From: JACPRB01 sp964468745
Lineage (GTDB): Bacteria; Planctomycetota; MHYJ01; JACPRB01
Reading direction: 5' to 3'
Assembly: GCA_964468745.1 (NCBI GenBank)
Contig: CAYXVY010000042.1
Location: 1 to 24,836, forward strand
DNA: 24,836 nt
The notes below the pieces were generated by a model. The model saw only the letters and a program-made list of their open reading frames with translations, ran no database searches and was not told the DNA's origin. The stretch's first letter is position 1. Every line of letters begins with the position of its first letter. Shown here one piece after another: positions 1 through 5,811 of this stretch. Made by a program: the position numbers and the translations under genes.

Positions 1-1004
1 GTGAAGAACGGCGTGTGGCGGCCGCCCTCCTCCTTCTTCAGCACGTAGACTTCACCGGTGAACTTGGTGTGCGGCGTGATCGAGCCGGGCTTGGCGATCA
101 CCATGCCGCGCTCGAGCTGGTCCTTTTCGATGCCGCGCAGCAGGATGCCCACGTTGTCCCCGGCCTGACCTTGGTCCATCTCGCGATTGAACGCTTCGAC
201 GCCGGTGATCGTGCTCTTGAGACTCTCGGCGCGCAGGCCGATGATCTCACACGGCTCGCCGATCTTGCAGACTCCGCGCTCGATTCGGCCCGTGCCGACC
301 GTGCCGCGGCCTTTGATCGAGAACACGTCCTCGATCTGCATGAGGAACGGCTTGTCGATTTCGCGGACGGGCAGCGGGATGTGCTCGTCGAGGGCCGTGA
401 GCAGATCCTTGATACATTTGTTGGCGGTCGCGTCCTTCGGGTTCTGGAGCGCAGCCAGGGCCTGGCCGCGGACGATCGGAATCTTGTCGCCGGGGAAGCC
501 GTTCTTCTTGAGGAGATCACGCACTTCCTCTTCGACGAGGTCGAGAAGTTCCTTGTCATCGACAAGGTCGATCTTGTTGAGGAAGACGACCATCGCGGGT
601 ACCTGCACCTGGCGGGCGAGGAGCACGTGTTCCTTCGTTTGCGGCATGACGCCGTCAGCCGCGCTGACCACGAGGATGGCGCCGTCCATCTGCGCGGCGC
701 CGGTGATCATGTTCTTGATGTAATCGACGTGACCCGGGCAGTCGATGTGGGCGTAATGGCGTTTTTCAGATTCGTATTCGACGTGCGAGATCGCGATCGT
801 GATGATCTTCGACGGGTCGCGGCGGCCGTCCTTCTCGGAGGCCTTCGCGATGTCGTCATACGAGCGCACCTTGACGGCTCCCTTCGTCATTTCCGATGCC
901 ACGGCGGTGATGGCGGCGGTGAGCGTCGTTTTGCCGTGGTCGATGTGCCCGATCGTGCCGACCTTGACGCGGGGCTCGGTGCGCGCAAATTTTTCCTTCG
1001 CCAT
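1..1004 (-). CDS. tuf: Elongation factor Tu (3' end cut by window)
   Basis: EF-Tu is the GTPase that carries aminoacyl-tRNA to the ribosome. About 334 residues are visible of the usual 395-400; the C-terminal end of domain 3 lies outside the window. The P loop reads GHIDHGKT (residues 19-26), followed by DCPGH, NKID and the domain 2 stretch KPFLMQIEDVFSIKGRGTV. The start is the ATG at 1004, with a Shine-Dalgarno-like AGGAG about 8 bases upstream. Odd point: switch I reads RRDPSKIITIAISHVEYES where most bacteria have EKARGITINTSHVEY, with about five extra residues. From memory this matches planctomycete EF-Tu (for example Rhodopirellula), so it is probably a lineage trait. It is the last visible gene of a tRNA-tuf unit. 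Identity is certain. Confidence 0.98.
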   Translation of the reverse strand, partial: MAKEKFARTEPRVKVGTIGHIDHGKTTLTAAITAVASEMTKGAVKVRSYDDIAKASEKDGRRDPSKIITIAISHVEYESEKRHYAHIDCPGHVDYIKNMITGAAQMDGAILVVSAADGVMPQTKEHVLLARQVQVPAMVVFLNKIDLVDDKELLDLVEEEVRDLLKKNGFPGDKIPIVRGQALAALQNPKDATANKCIKDLLTALDEHIPLPVREIDKPFLMQIEDVFSIKGRGTVGTGRIERGVCKIGEPCEIIGLRAESLKSTITGVEAFNREMDQGQAGDNVGILLRGIEKDQLERGMVIAKPGSITPHTKFTGEVYVLKKEEGGRHTPFF

Positions 1005-1058
1005 GTGCGATCTCCTCTTTCCTCTATATATGGACCCGAGCGTGCTGGATGAGTCGAC

Positions 1059-1134
1059 TGGAGCTGGAGACGGGATTTGAACCCGCGACCTCGTCCTTAC
1101 CAAGGACGTGCTCTACCGACTGAGCTACCCCAGC
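1059..1134 (-). tRNA. thrT: tRNA-Thr (anticodon GGU)
   Basis: A full cloverleaf of 76 bases including an encoded CCA. The acceptor begins GCTGGGG. The anticodon stem CGTCC/GGACG encloses loop TTGGTAA, giving anticodon GGT. The T loop TTCAAAT is normal. It lies about 55 bases upstream of the tuf start codon and is probably cut from a shared transcript, as in E. coli thrT-tufB. Confidence 0.97.
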
Positions 1135-1539
1135 GCCCCTGGCAGGCAGTGTTGCGACCACGGAATTGAGAGAAGCCTCCTCACTCGGGATGCGCAGCGC
1201 TGTGGCGACGCGATCTCCGAGGCGTTTCGATGGGACACAAGCGCGCTGGCCGACGTGAAGAACAGCCTCACCAGCCCGCAGCGAGAGGTGCCGAGTATAG
1301 CAACGGATGTGCCAGAGTCAACGACTTCACGGAAAATTCTCCGCACCGGCCGCGACTTTCCAGAAAACGGCACGGGGTCACGAGGTTTGGATTCGCACCG
1401 CCGCCAGAAGTTTTTGCGGGGGCTCGGCCCGCAGGAGTCCCGAAGTGCATGAGCACGTGATCATTGTCGGGACGGATTCCCGATGCGCCTTTTCGGCCAC
1501 GCACGGGTTCACACGTGCGGTCCAACGAGCCTCGATGAA
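1135..1539. other. 405-base spacer between tRNA-Gly and tRNA-Thr(GGU)
   Basis: No convincing gene is visible on either strand; short open frames here show no recognisable protein. The one supported element is a strong minus-strand promoter at 1294-1321, annotated separately. About 150 bases of transcribed leader would separate it from tRNA-Thr(GGU). Confidence 0.6.
1294..1321 (-). promoter_or_regulatory. Internal promoter for tRNA-Thr(GGU)-tuf
   Basis: On the minus strand, -35 TTGACT (1321-1316) and -10 TATACT (1299-1294) are separated by 16 bases. Each box differs from the sigma70 consensus at one position. Transcription would start near 1287. It could give tuf a supply independent of the upstream tRNA promoter. 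Confidence 0.75.
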
Positions 1540-1614
1540 TGGAGCGGGGGACGGGATTCGAACCCGCGACGACCAGCTTGGAAGGCTGGTGTTCTGCCAC
1601 TGAACTACCCCCGC
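1540..1614 (-). tRNA. glyT: tRNA-Gly (anticodon UCC)
   Basis: Cloverleaf of 75 bases with encoded CCA, beginning GCGGGGG. The anticodon stem CCAGC/GCTGG holds loop CTTCCAA, giving anticodon TCC, which reads GGA and GGG. The T loop TTCGAAT is normal. It is third in the tRNA cluster, the place of E. coli glyT. Confidence 0.97.
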
Positions 1615-1745
1615 CTGCGCCGACTACCTCTCAGCTAAGCTTGCTTGCGGGCTTCGGCGGGCAGGCCCGCTTGCGCTCGCCGCGCGAAGTGGCTTGCCAA
1701 CCGTAGCCCGTAAGCAGTCTTCGTGTGCTGTGGGACGGCGAAGGT

Positions 1746-1831
1746 TGGTGGGCAGGGAGGGATTTGAACCCCCGAAGGCGTGAGCCAACAGATTTACAGT
1801 CTGCCCCCTTTGGCCACTTGGGTACCTGCCC
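1746..1831 (-). tRNA. tyrU: tRNA-Tyr (anticodon GUA)
   Basis: Class II tRNA of 86 bases with a long variable arm and encoded CCA. The anticodon stem GCAGA/TCTGT holds loop CTGTAAA, giving anticodon GTA. The acceptor is GGGCAGG/CCTGCCC and the T loop TTCAAAT is normal. It sits second in the cluster, as tyrU does in E. coli. Confidence 0.97.
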
Positions 1832-1908
1832 GGAAAACGAAAGACCGGAAACGAAAGATCGGAGACCAGGGAGTGTCCGCGTTCGCTGGTCCTTGAGCTT
1901 TCGTTTCC
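1831..1908 (-). repeat. Direct repeat and long hairpin in the tRNA-Thr/tRNA-Tyr spacer
   Basis: Two 15-base direct units stand side by side: cggaaaacgaaagac (1831-1845) and cggaaacgaaagatc (1846-1860); the first begins on the last tRNA base. The second unit contains ggaaacgaaag (1847-1857), an 11-base perfect inverted repeat of ctttcgtttcc (1898-1908). Inside these arms gaccag (1864-1869) pairs with ctggtc (1886-1891). The transcript could fold into a stem of 11 plus 6 pairs. It has no terminal U run, so an RNA-processing structure is likelier than a terminator. Confidence 0.6.
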
Positions 1909-1923
1909 GACCCCTTGTCTGCT

Positions 1924-1998
1924 TGGAGCTGGCGATGGGAATTGCACCCACAACCACCGGTTTACAAAACCGGTGCTCTCCTATTGAGCTACGCCAGC
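1924..1998 (-). tRNA. thrU: tRNA-Thr (anticodon UGU), with unusual T loop
   Basis: Cloverleaf of 75 bases with encoded CCA. The acceptor is GCTGGCG/CGCCAGC. The anticodon stem CCGGT/ACCGG holds loop TTTGTAA, giving anticodon TGT, which reads ACA. All stems pair, the D loop has seven bases and includes GG, and the variable loop has five bases. The T loop reads TGCAATT, so position 55 is G instead of the near-universal U (plus-strand base c1945). It is the first tRNA of the cluster, matching E. coli thrU. Confidence 0.93.
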
Positions 1999-2014
1999 CT
2001 AAAGAGCGGTGAGG

Positions 2015-2043
2015 ATTCTAAGGGCGCCCGGCGGAATTCGCAA
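2015..2043 (-). promoter_or_regulatory. Promoter of the tRNA-tuf cluster
   Basis: Minus-strand -35 TTGCGA (2043-2038) and -10 TAGAAT (2020-2015) with a 17-base spacer. The predicted start near 2008 is about 10 bases before the first tRNA, a typical distance for tRNA promoters. Confidence 0.65.
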
Positions 2044-2106
2044 GGCAACACCGGGTGCTTCAACCGACAACGACTTGCGTCGTTCGCCCGAACGCGGTTG
2101 GATCTC

Positions 2107-3183
2107 TCAGCGGACGAGCTGTTCCGCGCGGTAGATCACCTGACCCGTCTCGACTCCGTTCGCGACGATCACCGCGAGTGGCGGTGCCCCCCCTTCGCGC
2201 ACGAGCAGATTCGCCTGCTTCCACGTGTACAGCGCCTGCGCGCACTTCACCCGCTTGTAGCGGCTCTCGTCCGCCTTCCCCTCGGACAGGCGCACGGCTT
2301 CTTCGATGTCGATGCCGATCCCCTCGAGGTCTCCTCCGCGACGGAAGTACCCCATGTGCTGCTCGGTTGCGAAGGCCCCGAACGTCCGGTTGTCTTCCAC
2401 GCAGTCGAACGACAGCCGGGCGGTGAAGCGCTCCCGCTGAGCCTGCTCCATGCGAACGATTTTCTCGTTGATCGCCTTCATGGACCGCACTTCGTCCGGA
2501 TATTTGTGCAGGTACCCGTCGAGGAAGCGCACCCGATCCGCTCTCGTCAGCTTCGGGAACCGGTTGAGCTTCGCCACCGACGTCAGCCGGTCCTGCTCCG
2601 AGATCGACTTGATCAATCGCATCTTTTCAAAGTCGATCAGCCGGAATTCGAATCCCTCGCCCCATGTTTTGACGAGGACGTTTCCGGGATCGACGTTTTG
2701 CTGCCACACGCCGGAGTCGTGGATCTGCCGCGCCCAAACGCCGAACGCGAACATGATGTCACGTCGTTGCTTGCCGGAAATTCGGTTTTCGAGCAGCACT
2801 TGCTCCAGCGTGTTCCAGCCGTCGAGCTTCTGCGTGACGACGAAGCTCTCGACGCCTCGCTCCCCGATCGCGGTCAGCGGCACCACCTGCACGCCTCGGC
2901 GCGTCGCTCCGAGGCAGTTCTCCATCTCGCGGCGTGCTCCGGAGCCCCCGAACAGCAGCCGCACCCGGCTCCAGAGTCCGCCGGGCTTGTAGATCTTCAC
3001 GAAGAAGACGTAGTCGACGATGGATACCTCAATAAGACGCGTCGCCCTGAGGTCGCGCACCACCGATCCGCGTGCGAGGGTTTTCGTGAGATCCGCGAAC
3101 GCCCCGAATTCGAAGAGCAGTCGGAAATCCGGCAGCACCTTCCAGCGGACGCCGCCGGACATTACCGGGATGTAACTGGACAT
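2107..3183 (-). CDS. Lipopolysaccharide kinase-like (Kdo/WaaP family) protein
   Basis: A 358-residue cytoplasmic protein with a protein-kinase-like fold of the KdkA/WaaP/InaA type, which phosphorylates lipid-linked sugars. Visible marks: a nucleotide-binding Lys in FFVKIYKP (K63), an acidic helix REME (86-88), the catalytic-loop equivalent NVDPGNVLV with D165 and N168, and the metal site LIDFEK with D184. The usual His before the catalytic Asp (HxD) is replaced here (QQNVD). The ATG at 3183 overlaps the upstream glycosyltransferase by 22 bases. A second ATG at 3162 forms a TAATG junction with that gene's stop and is an equally good start; neither has a clear Shine-Dalgarno sequence. The pairing suggests a role in surface-glycan or lipid modification. 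The substrate is unknown. Confidence 0.8.
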   Translation of the reverse strand: MSSYIPVMSGGVRWKVLPDFRLLFEFGAFADLTKTLARGSVVRDLRATRLIEVSIVDYVFFVKIYKPGGLWSRVRLLFGGSGARREMENCLGATRRGVQVVPLTAIGERGVESFVVTQKLDGWNTLEQVLLENRISGKQRRDIMFAFGVWARQIHDSGVWQQNVDPGNVLVKTWGEGFEFRLIDFEKMRLIKSISEQDRLTSVAKLNRFPKLTRADRVRFLDGYLHKYPDEVRSMKAINEKIVRMEQAQRERFTARLSFDCVEDNRTFGAFATEQHMGYFRRGGDLEGIGIDIEEAVRLSEGKADESRYKRVKCAQALYTWKQANLLVREGGAPPLAVIVANGVETGQVIYRAEQLVR

Positions 3184-4145
3184 GGCTCATTTTGTCGAAT
3201 GCCGTTCGAAAGCCCCATAGCGCGAGGGCACAATAACAGCTGCCACGCCAGCACGACTGCAGATTCCGCCGCGCGGCGCCGCGCCGGCCCCCAGAGGCCC
3301 AGCGTCAGCGCCACAGCTGCGCCGAAAGCCGCCGTCTCGAGCAGCGACTTCACGGGATATGCTGCGCGCAGCAGCGCGTGCTGCACCGGATGATGCTTGC
3401 GGAAGTATGCGAAGAGCGACCGTGCATGCTCGACCTTGGCCCGAACGCGCATGCGCTCGCGCGTCCGACCTTGCAGATGCACCACGTGCACAGCGGGATG
3501 CGCCGCAATCTTCCAGCCCGCATCGCGCGCACGACGGCACCAGTCGGTCTCCTCGTAGAGATAGAAAAACGTTTCGTCGAAGGGGCCGAGTTCGTCGAGG
3601 GCCCGGCGCCGGGTCACGAAGCAGGCGCCCACGAGATTCGGTACGTGCGACGGCCTTGTGAGTTGTGTCGCGCGCCCAGGGAACGACCCGGGAAAAATCC
3701 GCCGGAGCATGCTCTTGTTGAAAAGCTCCGTCGCGAGTGAGGGCTCCGCGTCGAATGAATGTTGCGTGCGCCCGTCTTCGTGCATCAGGAGCGGGCCGAC
3801 CGCCGCGACTTCGTTCGAGCCGTCTAGATACTCGACGAGTGTGCGCAAGCCGCCCGCCGGCACGCGCGCGTCGTTGTTCAAGAACGCGACCGCGCGACCT
3901 GTCGACTCACGCATCCCCTGATTCGCGGCCGCCGCGTACCCCCGATTCGCGCCATTCTCGATGAGCTTCGCGCGCGGGAAGCGTTCGCGAACGGCGGACG
4001 GTGTGCCGTCGGTCGAGCCATTGTCGACGACGACGATTTCGTAGCCCAACCCCCCCGCGCCGGGGGCCACTGTATCGAGGCAGGCGAGGGTCATGTCGCG
4101 GCCACCGAGCGTGACGACCACGACGGACAGGTCCATCGCGCTCAT
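3162..4145 (-). CDS. Family 2 glycosyltransferase (rhamnosyltransferase/WbbL-like)
   Basis: About 327 residues. The GT-A fold begins at once with LSVVVVTLGG, then VVVDNGSTDG (38-47), ENGANRGYAAAANQG (63-77) and the DxD-equivalent LNNDARVP (89-96). The later GPFDETFFYLYEETDWCRRARDAGWK is the acceptor-side motif typical of COG1216 enzymes that add sugars to O-antigen or other surface glycans. A hydrophobic segment near the C terminus may anchor it to the membrane. The frame stays open upstream into the divergent gene, but homology begins at MSAMDLS, so I start at 4145 (M4 at 4136 is possible). A -10-like TATCAT ends 10 bases before this ATG. It is coupled to the kinase-like gene downstream. The acceptor sugar cannot be told. 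Confidence 0.88.
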   Translation of the reverse strand: MSAMDLSVVVVTLGGRDMTLACLDTVAPGAGGLGYEIVVVDNGSTDGTPSAVRERFPRAKLIENGANRGYAAAANQGMRESTGRAVAFLNNDARVPAGGLRTLVEYLDGSNEVAAVGPLLMHEDGRTQHSFDAEPSLATELFNKSMLRRIFPGSFPGRATQLTRPSHVPNLVGACFVTRRRALDELGPFDETFFYLYEETDWCRRARDAGWKIAAHPAVHVVHLQGRTRERMRVRAKVEHARSLFAYFRKHHPVQHALLRAAYPVKSLLETAAFGAAVALTLGLWGPARRRAAESAVVLAWQLLLCPRAMGLSNGIRQNEPCPVTSR

Positions 4146-4183
4146 ATCCGGCGTTATGATAGTTCGGCGCGCGTTCAGGATGA

Positions 4184-4197
4184 TAGGATTACCCACA
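4184..4197 (+). promoter_or_regulatory. Leaderless-type -10 box for the gene at 4197
   Basis: TAGGAT (4184-4189) ends seven bases before the ATG, so transcription would begin at or next to the start codon. There is no Shine-Dalgarno sequence and no convincing -35. The divergent glycosyltransferase has TATCAT at 4161-4156 on the other strand in the same 51-base gap. Confidence 0.45.
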
Positions 4198-5714
4198 TGC
4201 CGCAGCGGCGCGAAAAATTTCACTTCGGAGCGAAGCTGTTCGGTTGCCTGATCGTGGCCGCCGTCTGCGGATTCGCGTGGGCTCTGTTTGAGTCGGGGCG
4301 CACGCCGGGGGATATCATCAGCCTCTTTCGCGGGCCCGAGGAGACCCCGGGGGCGGGCGCGTCCACGGACACGCCGCCGCCCAAGCCGGGTGCCTCGATC
4401 AAGGATGCTGCGCCGCCCAAGTCGGTCGTTCCACCGCCGCCGAAGCCGTCCGCGAACGAGTACACCGACGCGAACATGCAGTCGCTCTTCGTCAGCGTCG
4501 AAAGCCTTCTCAAACAGGGGAGGATCCAGGAGGCGCACAAGAAGATCGAGGAGACGAACCGCCTGCTCGTGCCGAGCGCGCATCGCGGGACGTTCGGTGC
4601 CCTCGTGTCGCGCGTCGAGAACAGCCACGCGCTCCTGCAGGAGACGAACCCCGGCGCGGCGATCCCGTTTCCGGCGATGCACGAGCTGCGAACGGCCGAG
4701 GGCGTCCGCGCAATCATCGTTAAGAACCTTGTCGAGGCGGGAAACGAGTACTCATACGAGACTCTGACGGGAATCCGCTCGCGGCTTCCGAAGTCACAGG
4801 TGCGCGAGTTGACTCCGATCAACGATCGCGGCAGGCAGGCGGCCGCCGTCGACTACGAGCTCGAGAAGCTCTGCATGTATCGCAACGTGACGATCGAGAA
4901 GGGAGCGGCGGGCTGCGCGTTCCTCGCAGGCGCCAAGGTGAACGGGCTTGCGTTTTTCGATCTTGCCGACTTCTGCGCTCGGAACGGGCACAACACTCGA
5001 CTCGCGCCGCTCTTCGACGAAGCCCGCAAGCGGGATCCCGGGATCCAGCAGACCGTGCACGAGGAGAAGGCGGACCGCCTCGTGAACGTCTTCTTTTATT
5101 TCCTCTCCCTCCATGCGAAGGAGGACGCGCGCCTCGTCTACAAGATCCTGCAGGCGCGCTACGCGAATACGCGCGCGTATCGAGACAAGGTTGCCGGCGA
5201 CGGCGACGTCGTGGACGGATACCAGGTGCTCGTCGGCGAGAAGATCGCCGCGGCCGTGCCGCCGCCCCCGCCCAAGTCGGGCGACCCCGTGCCGCCTCCG
5301 ACGCAGCCCGACCCTCCGCCGACGGACCCCGATCCGCCGAGACCGCCGCCGACCGATCCGGATCCGCCGCCGACCTACGTCGACGACGATGCACCGCCCG
5401 ATCCGTCGCAGAAAACGACACTCGCGTCCGGGGCGCCCGATGCCGCGATCAAGGCGTGCTCGCAGGGGGATGCTTACTTCGAGCAGGCGATGAAGCACCT
5501 GCGCCGGTCCGATCCCGTCGCGAATCCGAGCGGCTGGGGCTCCGAGAACAAGAAGGCGCTCGAGCTTTTCGGCAAGGCGTGGGCGTGCTACGAGACGGCC
5601 CAGCGCGAGCTCGAAAAGGCGGCTATGGGGATCCCTCAGAATCTACTGAGGCGGGCACGAGACACGACCATGAGCCGCGCCCTCTGCCGCAAGCGCGCCG
5701 TATCGACGCGATAG
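4197..5714 (+). CDS. Proline-rich, membrane-anchored protein of unknown function
   Basis: I do not recognise this 505-residue protein. It has a short basic N terminus, one transmembrane helix (about 13-31) and a Pro-rich stretch (about 55-87). A mostly helical, charged central region (about 90-345) follows; the part near 95-145 (ESLLKQGRIQEAHKKIEETNRLL) looks TPR-like. A second low-complexity spacer (about 350-402) is built from PPTDPDPP-type units, and a short helical C-terminal part ends in a basic tail. The single N-terminal helix suggests a membrane anchor with an extracytoplasmic body joined by stiff Pro linkers. The start is the ATG at 4197, placed seven bases after a -10-like box. It runs alone on the plus strand and diverges from the glycosyltransferase. 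A cell-envelope scaffold or repeat-binding protein is only a guess. Confidence 0.75.
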   Translation: MPQRREKFHFGAKLFGCLIVAAVCGFAWALFESGRTPGDIISLFRGPEETPGAGASTDTPPPKPGASIKDAAPPKSVVPPPPKPSANEYTDANMQSLFVSVESLLKQGRIQEAHKKIEETNRLLVPSAHRGTFGALVSRVENSHALLQETNPGAAIPFPAMHELRTAEGVRAIIVKNLVEAGNEYSYETLTGIRSRLPKSQVRELTPINDRGRQAAAVDYELEKLCMYRNVTIEKGAAGCAFLAGAKVNGLAFFDLADFCARNGHNTRLAPLFDEARKRDPGIQQTVHEEKADRLVNVFFYFLSLHAKEDARLVYKILQARYANTRAYRDKVAGDGDVVDGYQVLVGEKIAAAVPPPPPKSGDPVPPPTQPDPPPTDPDPPRPPPTDPDPPPTYVDDDAPPDPSQKTTLASGAPDAAIKACSQGDAYFEQAMKHLRRSDPVANPSGWGSENKKALELFGKAWACYETAQRELEKAAMGIPQNLLRRARDTTMSRALCRKRAVSTR

Positions 5715-5811
5715 AACCTCGTCCGTGGCCACGGCGGCTTGGATCCGCGGACTTTTCAACTTCCGGCGCACAATACCCGGCCGGTGGGCTACACTCCCTT
5801 TGCGGAGGGGT

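Noticed and set aside
1108..1603. Several open frames of 75-115 codons across the tRNA-Thr/tRNA-Gly spacer.
   Set aside because: They run through tRNA genes, have no ribosome site or recognisable motifs, and exist on both strands at once.
2070..2094. Two small hairpins downstream of the kinase stop (ACGAC-GCAA-GTCGT and CGTTC/GAACG) considered as a terminator.
   Set aside because: Stems are only five pairs and no T run follows on the minus strand.
4146..4682. Upstream extension of the glycosyltransferase frame into the divergent gene.
   Set aside because: The extra residues are basic low-complexity sequence antisense to the 4197 gene; GT2 homology starts at about 4136-4145.
5633..5651. CCTCAG/CTGAGG hairpin near the 3' end of the proline-rich gene considered as a terminator.
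   Set aside because: It lies inside the coding frame, is short and has no T run.
5612..5714. Possible frameshift near the end of the proline-rich protein, because its last 30 residues turn basic.
   Set aside because: No other frame continues with better coding character and the original frame reaches a normal stop, so I kept it intact.
5725..5811. Earlier GTG start for the HD-GYP protein.
   Set aside because: Added residues look random, while the ATG at 5812 has GGAGGGG in front of it.
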